A stretch of DNA of 51,334 bases, taken from assembly GCA_027596945.1 (NCBI GenBank), contig JADGJH010000004.1, positions 1 to 51,334 on the forward strand, read 5' to 3'. Below, in pieces: positions 1 to 11,333 of this stretch. The notes under the pieces were generated by a model. It was not told where the DNA came from. It saw only the letters and a list, made by a program, of their open reading frames with translations, and did not search any database. The DNA comes from Physocladia obscura. Lineage: Eukaryota; Chytridiomycota; Chytridiomycetes; Chytridiales; Chytriomycetaceae. Both the position numbers and the translations under genes were made by a program. Within the stretch, counting starts at the first letter, position 1. Each line of letters begins with the position of its first letter.

Positions 1-2021
1 TTCTCTCTGTTTTTCAACTGTGTCAGTTGTGGAGTATGGTCCCACACCCCTTGGCTGTATGTATCACACATTTTTTTGGCCCATTTTAGGGAATTCTACA
101 TTTTCATGTTCTGCTTCAAATCTATTGTCTTCTTCTTCAACCAGTTCCTCCTCCATTCCTTCATTTTCAGCATATTTTTGACTTGCAATCCAATGGAGTT
201 TTTTTCCCCTTGGCTTTTTTCTTCTTGTGCTGTTGATAATATCTGGGCATTGCTCTTTAGTTTTTGTTCATCACATGAACCATTCTCCTTCTGAAGATTT
301 TTCTTTTGATGCATGTTAAAATGAGTAAAAGAATTATTGTGACTTTTTTTGGCAGTATTTCTCTGTATTTTTTGTTTATCATATTTACTTACATTTTATT
401 TTTCATTTTTTGCCATTGCATGATCAATTTGTTCTCTCTTTGAGTATGCCCTTATTGGATTTTGTTTTGCCAGCTGGATGACCTCTTTTGAGACTGCCAA
501 GATTCTTATTGACTCTGGAGCCAACCCAAGTTTCATCAAAGCAATTCATCCTTCAACCAAGGATAACATTGTCACTACTACTCAATCTCTCACTGTCAAG
601 CTTGTTGACAAGTTGATTGTCACTGGTAAGATTACCAAACTACTTAGGCTGTCTGTAATTGTAGTTAAATTGGGCACTTTTGAGCAAATCAACAAATTTT
701 ATGAGAGGAATTTGACAAAGTTGAAGCCAGATTTAAACAAACATGTTATTAAAATAAAAGTATCTATCATTGATGGACAGCAGGCAGAACATGCAGCTCT
801 CTTGTTCCAAAGAATAGATAAAGAACTTGTGAAAAGTACACAAAAGAAAAGAAATTTTAGTCAGATATGGTCAAATACACAAAAAACTGTGCATGACCAA
901 ATATTTTACTCAAGGACAGAATCAATGCAGATAATAATTTAATGCTGGCTGGATCATAGAAAATTTCTCATACTAAAATTGGAAACTGATGGTGAAATCA
1001 AAAATTTAAAATTGCATCAAAAAGCAAAGATGAACAAAAGGCAAAGAGAATTTAATATTTGTTGAAGTGAACAATTTACAGATCCATTCCAGCAATCATG
1101 AAAAATGTCAGCTGGAGCATTGATGTCACTGGTGGCCACTGTTACCAATGACTGTAGCTGAAATGTTAGGTAAACACAAGGAGTTTACACATCCAGTCAA
1201 TTCCAGCTTCTGAATAGTAACAAAATTTCCTGTTATGGAATGAATTTTCCCCAATATTGTCCAGTTGCTGAAAAATAAAATTTTCCAGTAGTGTATGAAA
1301 CCTGTTTCAGGTGATGTTTTAATAAGAAGTTCAAAGCCTTTTAAACAACAGGATTATTGCACAGCTTCTAACACTGAAATACCTTACAACATCATGTGAT
1401 GCTGAATGGCAATTTGAATTTGATATAGCTTTCCACACATCCCCATTCATCTGTTCTGGAACTTGCACATCATACAAAGACATGGGTTCCCAACAGGTTC
1501 CCAAATGTGAAACTGCTTTGGAATATGTGACTGTAAGTGAATTTTCAGAGAGTTATGTGCTTTCTTCAAATGTGAGTGAAAAAGTCTCTGGACAAGAATT
1601 GTTTCTTTTTGTACATTTCATCAGAATCATTGTAGTCAACAGTGTAAGCCAGAGTTTTCAACAAGCTACTTGCAATCCAGACCAAGCAAAAACTGTTATG
1701 AAACCATGGGAAAAAAAAGGACCAACTTAACTTAATACAGAAATTTTTTTCCTTTCATACTGCTAATATAGTGTGAAACTTGTTTTGCTAAAAGTGAATG
1801 AGAATTAGGAGGTTTATATTTTGTTAAAACAACAGTAAATTTCACTTCATTGCATATTTAAAAGATGATTACCTTTTTTCCAAGATCTCCTTGCTAAGAA
1901 ACACTATGAATGTCTGAAAGATTACAAACAGAATCAAAGTTTGACAAATAGTTAAAATTTATTATTTTGGCAATATTTCCAAGTGCTACAAGAAACTGTT
2001 CAGGAAACCAGGTTATTATCC
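1..2021. other. CpG-free repeat-like island
   Basis: I found no CG dinucleotide from position 1 to 2021; the first is at 2022-2023. Base composition is otherwise ordinary for the window, with plentiful TG and CA. Reading frames are short and broken. One, at 478-942, looks like a retropepsin fragment and is listed separately. Another at 1482-1730 extends upstream in frame but matches nothing I recognise. I see no other gene here. The composition suggests old repeat DNA in which CpG has been lost. Confidence 0.7.
478..942 (+). pseudogene. retropepsin-like fragment of a retroelement
   Basis: A 154-codon frame with the sequence ILIDSGANPSFI near its start. Hydrophobic-hydrophobic-D-S-G-A followed by a small and an aromatic residue is the active-site signature of retroviral-type aspartic proteases, and Ty3/gypsy-like polyproteins commonly show it as LIDSGA. 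No reverse transcriptase or integrase motif follows before the frame closes, and the downstream kilobase is broken in all frames. I therefore read it as the remains of a retroelement pol gene rather than a cellular gene. The rest of this frame matches nothing I recognise, so the call rests on one motif. Confidence 0.4.
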
Positions 2022-2269
2022 CGTGAAACCCAGATGTCTATGTCAGAGCATCTCTTTGAAAAAAACTTTAATTTTTGGAACAAAAGCGAAGAAAAAAATG
2101 AACACACCTTGCATACAATTACATACCATTCCAGTTACACCAAAGCATAGGTGCACGCACAGCATTGGCCAATGACTGGAACATCTCAGTAGGATTTGTA
2201 CTTGCTTTGGATTTGCGCTGATATGTTTTGCAATGTTTGGTTCACTGAACATTGCTTCAATTAATTTAG

Positions 2270-2889
2270 GAATTGGCTGAACAAAAATATGGGCACTCAA
2301 CAACAAAACCCATTCTTCAGGGGCCACTTTACAGATTTGCTGTCTGTATTGAAGGATTGAATGCACTATTACCCAATCATTTAAATGCCTTAACACATGA
2401 GCAGAGAAAAATTGTGACAGATAGAATTTGGAAACTGCATGGTGCAATTAGAGATTTGTTAGTCAAAAAGTTTTATCATTCTACAATCCTATTATACATC
2501 TTTTTAAAATATTACACTTTTTTGTTGTTTGGTTGCAGATAAAAGGCACTTATGGATTCAAGAAAACAGCCAATTATCACCTGTCACTGTATGCCCAGTC
2601 TGTTTTTGGTATGCATACAGCTGTGTCAATGGCTGTTTTGAACGATGCCACAATTTTGGTATTTCTTGTAATAAACATTTTTAATTTATGACAGAGACAT
2701 GTATGCACAGCTTATTTATCAACACCTACCCTAACATTTTTTGTTGCAAGAATAATTTTGGAGATGAATCGTTTGGCTGATATGACTGAAGATGAGCGAA
2801 CATCAGCAATCACTGCAATTCTTGCTTCAGATGAAGCAACTTACACTGAAGTTCCAGAAGACCAAGTGGATGATTTTACAGATTATTGA
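2270..2889 (+). CDS. unrecognised spliced gene, 3' part (5' end unresolved)
   Basis: Three blocks of open frame join in phase 0: 2270-2461, 2539-2658 and 2695-2889, ending in TGA. The first follows an acceptor-like TTAATTTAG. The implied introns are 2462-2538 (77 bp, GTCAAA...TTGCAG) and 2659-2694 (36 bp, GTATTT...GACAG). The joined product, about 168 residues, has ordinary composition and an acidic tail (EDQVDDFTDY). I do not recognise the family. No convincing upstream exon was found: a candidate starting with ATG near 2034 runs into TAG at 2149-2151. CpG reappears in this stretch, unlike the island to its left, which supports a real or recently real gene. It could also be part of an unknown mobile element. 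Confidence 0.35.
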
Positions 2890-3412
2890 AATATACAGTA
2901 TTTTTAATAAATTTTTATATTTCAAAATTATTTGGCTTAAAATTTTCCTTGATATTTCCTTTGTTATAATTTCTGTACTTCATGCTCTTGCAATTTTTCT
3001 GTCCGAAGTTTGGTCAAAATTTCATCAAAACATGCCTGGAATTTCGACCCTGTTAACATTCGGGTTCGTCTGTGTTGCAAGAGCGGATGGAAACGGCAGA
3101 ATGCAGCAGCCAGATTTTTTGCTGTGTTCTGCCATGATCTGATCGGTTTTCCGGGGCTTTTTTCAGTGAAATGGGGGTGCGTAGAAACCAAATTTTCTGT
3201 CTCATTTCTGATTTTATTCAAACCGATGTTTCTGCCCGGAAAGAGTGTCGTTAAAACTGCTGAAAATCGGGCAAGGTCGAAAAAACGAAAAAAATTACTG
3301 ATTCCGGTCCGTTTGCCAATATCCGCTGTTATTCGGGACACCGGCTCTTTGAATGAAAATGAAATTATTATTGCCTCAAAAACCCACAAACCATCTTTGA
3401 AATCATTTCAAA
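2890..3412. other. intergenic and upstream region of the FAD oxidoreductase gene
   Basis: AT-rich 3' flank to about 3000, then sequence with normal CpG content up to the start codon at 3413. Open frames occur on both strands (2964-3389 minus, 3010-3420 plus), but neither shows a motif or splice logic. I treat the region as 5' flank and promoter. Confidence 0.4.
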
Positions 3413-5422
3413 ATGGGTGACATAAAGGCGACAAAATCAAAAACTCCTCCGCCTCTTGTGCGTGTTGCAATTGTTGGATCAGGGCTTGCCGGAATGACTG
3501 CGGCGCATGTTCTCGCGCAGACAACCGGAATAAGGGTTACTCTTATTGAACGTAACCCGGGTATTGGTATGGACGCCGGATCGATTCCTGTGCCATGTGA
3601 CTGCCAGGCGTGCAATTCCGAGACCGATATCGATGCAGGTGCTGATACAAAAACTCACCGAAACAGTCTTGATTCAACGTCCAATATCCAATCTCGATTC
3701 TCCTCTCGTACTCACATCTCCACACGTATTGACGTACCTATGCGTTCATTTTCACCTGGTAAATTATTTGCAATTTGTGTGGTCTTGTAGTGTTTTCCAA
3801 TCCTCTGATCCATTTGTCAGGTTACTACCCATATCTCACCTCACTGTACGATTCGTTACGTATTCCGTACAAGCAATCTGATGATTCGACTTCTTTCTTC
3901 ACGCTTACGAATTCTGCTGACCCCCAAACTGTTTTTGCTAGCCCCGCTTCCTTTCCCACGAAACTTGAAATCACCACCGGAAAAACTGCCCAATTTGCTG
4001 AAATTAAAAACCGCGGGCTGGCATCTTACTTTACATTCTCATGCGTGCGCTTACCAGGATTTGACTCAATTTTCCGTATTCCGGATTTACCGCCGTTGCA
4101 AAACGTGGTGCATTATTTTTCCGAGCTAAAAGTGCGATATCTTATTCTCCGCGATTATTCCGCGCTGCGGCGGTTTGCTGTTGAGTGTATGAAAACTGGT
4201 ACTATTCAACAAGCTAAAGAAGGACATGGACACCTCGCTAACAAAACTTTTGGTGACTGTATGCACTCTTTTGGCTACAGTAACGAGTTTTGGAGCACTT
4301 TTCTGGCTTTCTTCAGTATTATGTGTACCTGCACTTTTGAGGATGTGAAAGCTTACCCAGCTTATGTAATTTTAGGTAAATTTTCCATGCTAATCACCAC
4401 TTTTTTTTGTTCATTTTGTTTTTTACCTAGAATTTTGTGCTGTTACAAATTCAAATGGAAAAATGTGTTTTGTGACTTGCAGCATCAAAGATGTATGCGA
4501 CCGCCTTGTTGAACCTGTTCAAACAATTCAAAACTCGACGACTGTGTGTGGAATACGTCACAATGAACAAACATCCAAATTCATAATCACAACTGTTCCA
4601 ACTTCTGAAGCTCACCTCCCACAGTGTGAACAAACAAATACATGGCACGAATATGACCATGTGATTTTTGCAACTCAAGCAAACCAAGCAAGCAGAATTT
4701 TACAATCAACTGCTACAGAAAATGTCAAAAACGATAACTTATACACGAACTTCATCTCTCGTGCCGTTCAAGTTCTAAATCAGTTTCCATACACAAAATC
4801 CCTTGTTGTTTGTCACACCGATACTGCCCTTATGCCTGCATCTCGTTCTGAGTGGCGCTGCCTGAATTTTGGTGTTCTTGAAAAACATACAAAAAACCCG
4901 TACTCTCCCGTATCCAAACAATCACATGCGGAAGGATATATTGTGGATGATCTTGCAATGTGCACACACTACAGTCAAATGACAACGGCAGTTCCAGATG
5001 GTGTTCCCCCATTGTTTCAAACAACAAACCCAGTTATGCTTCCAGCTGCTAACAGCATAATCAGTGCAACATGGTATGAACGCGCAGTTGTACGTGCTGG
5101 CACTGCGACAGCACTCCGCAACTTAAAATTGTTGCAAGGGGGTGGAGGTGGGGTGTGGTTTGTTGGTAGTTATATATGTGATGGAATCCCATTATTGGAA
5201 GGTTGTGTAACTAGTGCAGTTGCAGCGGCACGGGCAATTGTGGAAAAAGAGTTTGGAAAAGATCGGGAAATTTTTATGCCTGAAGGAATGGCGGAAAAAG
5301 TTCGTATCTATGAAACTATGGTGAAAGGTTCTGTTCCTGGCAATGAAGGGAAAAACATAAACTGGAGTTGGATGGTTGGGTTTTTGGTAGCTCTCTTTAT
5401 TTACTTGTTCGTTACAGTTTAG
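3413..5422 (+). CDS. membrane-anchored FAD-dependent amine-oxidase-like oxidoreductase
   Basis: Exons 3413-3758, 3821-4375 and 4431-5422 give 630 residues; introns are 62 and 55 bp. Residues 17-45 form a dinucleotide-binding Rossmann fold (VAIVGSGLAGMTAAHVLA, then an acidic strand end VTLIER). Near the C terminus, WFVGSYICDGIPLLEGCVTS is the second FAD-contacting motif typical of flavin amine oxidases and of the predicted NAD/FAD-binding proteins of COG2907. The middle (FWSTFLAFFSIM...AYPAYVIL) also resembles that bacterial group. The last 20 residues (WMVGFLVALFIYLFVTV) form a hydrophobic anchor, so the catalytic part probably faces the cytosol in a tail-anchored protein. The substrate cannot be told. 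The ATG at 3413 directly precedes the Rossmann segment and is the natural start. Exon joining is well supported by phase and homology. Confidence 0.75.
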
Positions 5423-5511
5423 TTAGTGTTCGTTACTTAAATCAGTATTCGTTATTCGTTTTGAATTATTTTGTCGTACAGTGCAAAAAAAACAAAAAAA
5501 AAACAACTAAA

Positions 5512-6358
5512 ATGGCAACTTATGCCCCCTTTATTGTGAGTGCGAGAGTGCGACGTGCAGCAAAACAGTGAACGAGGAGAGAAAGCGAGAAATATCAACT
5601 TACCTACTCTAATCCTTGAAACAGAACATTGCGCTTGTTATTGGCATCAACCAGATTGCAACCAAGTTTGAGCTGGAACGACCTGAGTTTGTGCCGTATA
5701 TTCGTGCCGCGTACTTCACCGTTCAGGCTTTGACTCTGGCCATTGCTTTCTACATTCGTACAAAGATCAATAACAAGAACGGTAACTGTCGTTTCGTTTT
5801 TGTTTTTGCTTATGTACTGTTGTCAGTTTCAGCTTTCTCTCCAATTTGTTTCATGTTTAACCCAAATAAGCAGACAAGACCCCACTCGTGTACACAGAAG
5901 CAAAGAGCATCTTTGATCCAAAGTATTTTTCTTTTCTAGTCTTCCTGATGCTTTCCTGGATGATGCAATTTGCAATATCTTAATTCTTTTTTATTAATTT
6001 TCTTTACTTTTAAAAAACCAGGAATCTCGAGACAGTTACGACAAATGTAACAGACTACGACATTACCAAGTCGAATGAGGCATTGCAGCAAACAGCGCTT
6101 GGCGTTTTGATGATGTGTGTCATGCACTTTAAGTTTGGATATATTCGACCACTCCTTTTGCAAGCGATTCTTGGGCTGAAGAATGTTGCCGGAACACAGC
6201 TGTTTGAAATTTATATTCTCGGAAAGCCAGCGACAGGCGCTCTTCAGCGCCCGTGGAAAAAGAATGCATTCGAAGCGGCTCCGACTGCCGCGACTCCAAA
6301 GGAAGCTAAGGCAATTGAAAAAAAAGAAGCTAAAAAGAAGTTGAACAAGTCGGAGTGA
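5512..6358 (+). CDS. PHO88: Pho88/SND3 family ER membrane protein
   Basis: Exon 1 (5512-5535) encodes MATYAPFI. It joins exon 2 (5625-5781) and exon 3 (6036-6358), giving 167 residues, close to the usual length of about 185. Family hallmarks are visible: an N-terminal helix with NQIA, an amphipathic stretch FVPYIRAAYFTVQALTLAIAFYI, the VTDYDITKSNE block, a second helix ending in HFKFGYIRPLLLQ, and FGKP-like ILGKPATGALQRPW before a lysine-rich tail. Pho88 (SND3) sits in the ER membrane, affects phosphate transporter maturation, and is part of the SRP-independent targeting route. The acceptor of the second intron is my choice by phase (GACAG at 6031-6035). The intron is long for this window (254 bp), and a small extra exon inside it is possible. 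Confidence 0.8.
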
Positions 6359-6416
6359 ACTTCAAAAGGAGGCGGGATGGCTTTTTTTTTTTCACAATGG
6401 GGATAATAGTAAGAAT

Positions 6417-6843
6417 TTATTGCTTTGACAGAAGAAACGCCATTTCTTGCAATTCATCCATCAATGATTCAACGAGGCGCATTTTTACTGATAGTGCTGT
6501 CACGTCCTGAATCCCAAAGAAGTGAAAAAGTGAGTTGATAGACAGTCTTTTCGAATGTTACCTTGCGAAGTGTGTCTCGTTCAGCAAGAAGTTCGGAAAA
6601 TAAGGCATTACTTGTGGAATTCAAAGAAAGAGTTTCTTGCAGAAGTTCGAGTTGTTTTGCTGCTGTCTTCAGCTGAACCAGATGTGCTTTTGCGGTCTGC
6701 TGAACTGAATACGAATGGTGATTGCGATAATGTTTGCGACTGCGTTCGGCCAATCCGCGCTGTTTAAATTCATCCGCCAATGCATCCTGCAACTTGTTGG
6801 CGCACACAACAATTGCGCTGGCAGCGTACAGCACAGTCGCCAT
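6417..6843 (-). CDS. small coiled-coil protein with an N-terminal hydrophobic segment, unrecognised
   Basis: Exons 6562-6843 and 6417-6506 on the minus strand, joined across a 55-bp intron (GTAACA...TTCAG), give 123 residues. The start is hydrophobic (ATVLYAASAIVVCA), followed by a charged helix-rich region with heptad-like leucines (LVQLKTAAKQLELLQETL, then LVESLMDELQEMAFLL). The pattern suggests a small membrane-associated coiled-coil protein, but I cannot assign a family. Its ATG lies only 41 bp from the ATG of the divergent glycosyltransferase gene, so the two probably share a promoter, unless the glycosyltransferase really starts further in. CpG content is normal. Confidence 0.5.
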
Positions 6844-6884
6844 TCAATTGGGTTGGATGTTTCTTTCATCCAAAAAGAAAGCCA

Positions 6885-8774
6885 ATGGCTGAAAATCACT
6901 ACAACCACAACTTCAAACGGCGCACATCGTCATCGCAAAGTATTCTTCCAGGCGGCGTATTTTCGCTGTCCTCACGTGGTCGCGCGTATTTCGCGCCATT
7001 TGGCTCATCATTATCTTCGTCATCCGCTAGAACTCCCATGTCCCTGGCGCTTCTCGCCCATTCGCTCAGAAATCTGACGTTCCGCCAAGCCTCACTTCTC
7101 GTTTCGCGAGCCTTTGCCGCTCTAGTTTTTCTATATTTGACTCTCCAGCTTCTCCATTTGCTTGCACCAGGGATCGATTCAGTATCCACAAACCTACCAC
7201 CAAAACCAAATGGCAACGGTTCGCTTTCAAATTATTCCGCTTCTGTGCCTTCGAAGACTGGTCCTGATTTATTTCTATCCTCAAACGAGCATTTTTACAA
7301 GCGTTCTGTCAGGCTGCCATCGCCACTTTCTGCTAATATCTCCGATTTCCGAAACACTACCAAAAATTCTAGGCGTTTTTCACATTTTAGATGTCTTGGG
7401 GACGATAATAATATTGATGGTCGTGGCGAAAGAGCATGCATCTTTGAAAACGTTTGCTATGATTTATCTAAGAAGGAATGGGCATATCATGTAAATAATT
7501 ATGTCCAATATACAAATGTGTTTCTCGTAAATTGCTTTATTTCAGGTTCGCCCAGATACTCCAAGGAAACCGATTTTGTTCGATTCATCACGTGGTTTGC
7601 AATACGATTTTTGGCATGAAGGCCTTGGGTTTATTGGTTTGTCTGGATTTACACAAGGTGGGACCGATTGGGGTCCAACTATCTATCAATCACAATCGCC
7701 TGCCGTTACTTCACCGGCTAATACTTTGATTATGGAAAAAATGCACGCGATTTTTCACCTTGCTGGTATGCAACAGATTGCAATATAATCTCTTTTGGAG
7801 CAGCTCATATTGAAAGTATTTTTTCAACAGTTCACGATGATAATCTCGGCCACCTCCTCTGGGAAGAAATGGGCGCGCTTTGGTATTCAATGATCCGTCT
7901 TAACGCGTATTCCACTGATCTAATCGCCATGCACGCATTGGCTCCACTCCCCGACCGTCCCCTCAACCGTAAATTCAGAGCCGCCTTCTTCAAAGCGATC
8001 ACCCCCAACGACCCCGTCTCTCTTGAACCCTATCTTCAAACACTTGCATCGTCATCAGCAGCGCAAAATATTTGTTTTGATCAACTGATGGTTGGCGGAA
8101 ATATGCTCCGATTCTTTCAGAACCGGGGCTGGCATAATATTGGCCATGAGCCCCTTTTTTACGCATATCGCAACCGTATTCTTACTACGCATAATATTAA
8201 TCCGCTTTCAACTCCATCCACGCACCGTATTGTGTTTACAAACAAGACTGAAACGTTGAAAAAAGCTATCGACGGGGGTCTACAGAAAAACCGGGGAATC
8301 GCAAACCTTGCTGAAATAGTTGCAGGAGTGCGCGCAAAATACAGCACTCGAAGCCCTGGTGACGGTGGTGTGGATGTGCGTGTAGTTGAATGGCAGAAAC
8401 TTAGCATGACGGAACAATTGGAGTTGATGCATTCGACAACAATTTTTATCACACCTAGCGGCGGTGTAAGCACGTTACTGCCGTTTCTTCCTGCTGGAGC
8501 ACACGCGATTATTATTGATTATTTTGAACGAACAGGGGACCCGTATTATGGCGCGACGGCAGGAACAAGTGTAAGTATGGAGGCGCCAATGTGGAATCAC
8601 TTTCCTCATGTCAAAAAACTGTATTATCAAGTTTGGAATGCATCAGACTTTGTTAGTGATATTCCTGGAAAGAGCATAGAAGAGTGTGATTGGAGGTATG
8701 AGGTTTCCACAATCGTGGACCCGTTGAAGTTGGATCTTTTGATCCAAGCTGCTTTTGAGGACATGGAGGCGTAA
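6885..8774 (+). CDS. GT61-like glycosyltransferase, type II membrane protein
   Basis: Exons 6885-7490, 7546-7765 and 7804-8774 give 598 residues; introns are 55 and 38 bp. A serine-rich N-terminal tail leads into one transmembrane helix (ALVFLYLTLQLLHLLAP), giving a Golgi-type signal anchor. The luminal part carries GT61/EOGT-like features: ACIFENVCYD with conserved cysteines, VHDDNLGHLLWEE, FDQLMVGG, and a late ITPSGGVSTLLPFLPAGAHA block matching the family's nucleotide-sugar-binding loop. GT61 enzymes transfer xylose, GlcNAc or related sugars; the donor cannot be inferred. An alternative start at an in-frame ATG at 7038 would still keep the membrane helix and would leave more promoter space. 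The stop lies 27 bp before the next start. Confidence 0.65.
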
Positions 8775-8801
8775 TTATTACCTTATTTTTTCAAATTAAA
8801 A

Positions 8802-10980
8802 ATGGTTGGAACGGAATCACTGACAAATTCGGCACCGCCGCCACCGCTCGTGTTTGCCGTGCAGTCTACGGAATCCGCAGAAAATGTCTCTTCTGCGATT
8901 TGTGATCCAATATCTAGACTCGACTCTGATTTTAATGAGGATGCCGGATCCATACATCGATCCGGTTTTGCTCCGGTTGTCGTGGCGCCTCCTCAGCCTC
9001 CGTTCTCCGTACTTCAGCCAAACAGTTGGCGGTGGAACATTCAAAAAACAGTGGCAAATCCACTAATGGTTATCGTACCACTCTTTTTTCATGTGCTTGC
9101 TGGCGGTTTTGGCGGGTTTCCTGTGGCACAATTTTTCGTTTTGGCAGTATGCGCCGAGCTTGGGCCACCTGACCGTTCACCACCTCAAGTCAATTTTTCG
9201 ATTTCGGTCGATTTGCCTGATGATGATTATAAAGCGTGTGCTGCACGAGCGGACGTTCAGGTATTATTGCATAATATATAATATTTTAAAAAATAATATA
9301 AAAATAGACGCGTCTGGCAAGTTGGAATCAAACATTTGCTCTCACATATGAAATCCCCGCGTTTTTCTTGATTCCCCTTATGGGACTGCTGGTTGATCGT
9401 TTAGGCCGTAAAACAATGATGGCTATTCCCATATTTTCTTCGATTTTACATTCATGCGCAGTCGTGTTAGTGTCGACTTTTAATTTGTCATTATGGTATT
9501 TTGTTGCAGTCAAATTTGTTCAGGGATTTTTGGGTGGTTTTGCATTGCTTGGTATAGCAATTAATGGTTTTATAGCTGATACTTGTCCCGTCGCGCAACG
9601 AACACAAACATTTTTGACTTTGGAAATCGCTATGTTTACTGCTATGGCTATTGGACCTGTTGCTGGTGGTTTTCTTTATCGAGTTGAGTACATTGTTCTT
9701 CCAGTGTTTTATTGATACTATTGTATTAGCAAATTGGTCTCTATCCTATTTTTGTATCTATTTTATGTACCGACGTTATGCTATGTCTCTACATTGTTTT
9801 TCTTCTTCCAGAAACACTTAAATTACCGAGTTCTGCCCAAGCTGATGGCGAAGCTGAAATTGAAGTTGTTTTCAGCGAAGAAACTCCTGAATCTTTTTTT
9901 GCGGTTGCGTTTCGAAATTTTGTCGACTCGTGGCGGGGGAGCTTAGATATTTTGACGACTCCGGGACGAGGTTCATCGTTGAAAGTTTTGGCTTTGATAG
10001 CGGCCGTCAGCAGTGTTGCAATGTCAGGATATGGATTCATGTTTTCAAATTATCCTGCGCAAAAGGTTGAATAGTTGATTTTTATTCTCAACATTCTGAT
10101 CTAATTTTTCTCTCTTGCAGTTTGGTTGGGATGCCTACGATTTTGGCGTGTATGCACTTTGCAAAACTGTTTGTCGCTTGTTTTATCTGAGTGTTGGATT
10201 CCCTATTTTCCTAAAATATTTTGTTGGGAAACGTAATAGTATTGTCGACAAAACTCGGGCGGAACTAACTCTTGTTAGGTGAGTCAGATAATTTTATTAT
10301 TATTGATTATCATAATGTAATATGTAACCTTTATTTTAAGATATGGCTTTTTCACAAACTTGATTGGTTTAATTTGTCATGGCCTAGCCCGAGAAGCCTG
10401 GGTATTTTTTCCGCTCCTGCTATACTACACATCCTCCAATATATCAGGTCCAACTTTGAGAAGTATGCTCTCGCGAAGTGTACCAGCATCCTCACAAGGC
10501 AGTTTATTTGCCGCGCTAGAGCTTCTTCAAAGTGGCATGGGTCTTATTTCGCAAGTTTTTATGCCGGCTATATATCGATTTTTAGTTCGAATCGATATGC
10601 CCCATATAATTTTTTTTGTCGTTGCTTCGATTTGGGCTGTCGCTTTGCTATTGACAGCGTGGCTCAAAAGTCGCGAACTTATCGGAGTTGATGATAGAAA
10701 TAACAGTGACAATGATGATGTTGCTGTAGTTGAGCCGTTATTGAATTCCGATTATCCTGACGAAAGTGGATCGAGGAGAGATTTACGAGTTCGATCTCGA
10801 ACACGATTGCGACGAACAAGTCGGGCATCCACGACCAGCTTGTATAGCCGGAGGGCATCCACGCTACTTGAGGTATCGAGTTTTGCGCCTTTGGATGAAT
10901 TTGATGAAATTTCAAATGTCGCGGCCAGGATTGGCCAATGGGCTGAAAGTGTTCCCCATTCTGCAATTGAAGAGGAGTGA
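8802..10980 (+). CDS. MFS transporter of the SLC46/TetA-like type
   Basis: Five exons (8802-9260, 9308-9682, 9730-10065, 10121-10278, 10341-10980) give 655 residues. About 100 soluble residues precede transmembrane helix 1 (PLMVIVPLFFHVLAGGFGGF). The cytoplasmic loop 2-3 motif is LMGLLVDRLGRKTMM, the MFS signature G-x3-D-RxGRK. Further helices follow in each exon, and the tail is arginine- and serine-rich. The extended loop between helices 1 and 2 with cysteines, and the GRK motif, recall proton-coupled folate/SLC46 and HIAT1-like carriers. The substrate is unknown. Introns are 47-62 bp and all have GT-AG ends. The gene follows the GT61-like gene by 27 bp on the same strand. Family placement below MFS level is tentative. 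Confidence 0.7.
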
Positions 10981-11333
10981 AATAAAGGGTTTCGCGGAAG
11001 AAACAAACTTTTCTTTGGAAACTGAATTCTTGTTGGCTTTTTTGCAGTGTTTTAAAAACATAGCAATATTGCTCCCGCATTGATAAAGCCAATCGGCCGC
11101 ACTTCTCCTTTGAGAAAGCAAAATAGCACTTGCTACACCTAATTTCCACAAGAGAAGGCAAAATTGTGCTACTTCTACTCAACTCTGAAAAATTCTAAGT
11201 TCTGATGACCCAGTTCGAACAAAAATTATTTTTTTAAGGTCGGTAATCTCAACTGCCAGCTCCATTGGCCGAAGAAGAAAAAAGAAAAGAAAAAAAAAGA
11301 TGATTGCGGTTGAAAACTTTTTCTGATTGAACT
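10981..11333. other. 3' flank between convergent genes
   Basis: 353 bp between the stop of the MFS gene (plus) and the stop of the SH3 gene (minus). It holds short frames on both strands with no recognisable motif, and a purine-rich run near 11270-11300. I see no gene. Confidence 0.5.

Noticed and set aside
2964..3389. 141-codon minus-strand frame upstream of the FAD oxidoreductase
   Set aside because: No motif, no splice logic, and it overlaps an equally long plus-strand frame in the expected promoter region.
10679..11182. 167-codon minus-strand frame across the end of the MFS gene
   Set aside because: It is antisense to a well-supported exon and has no recognisable domain.
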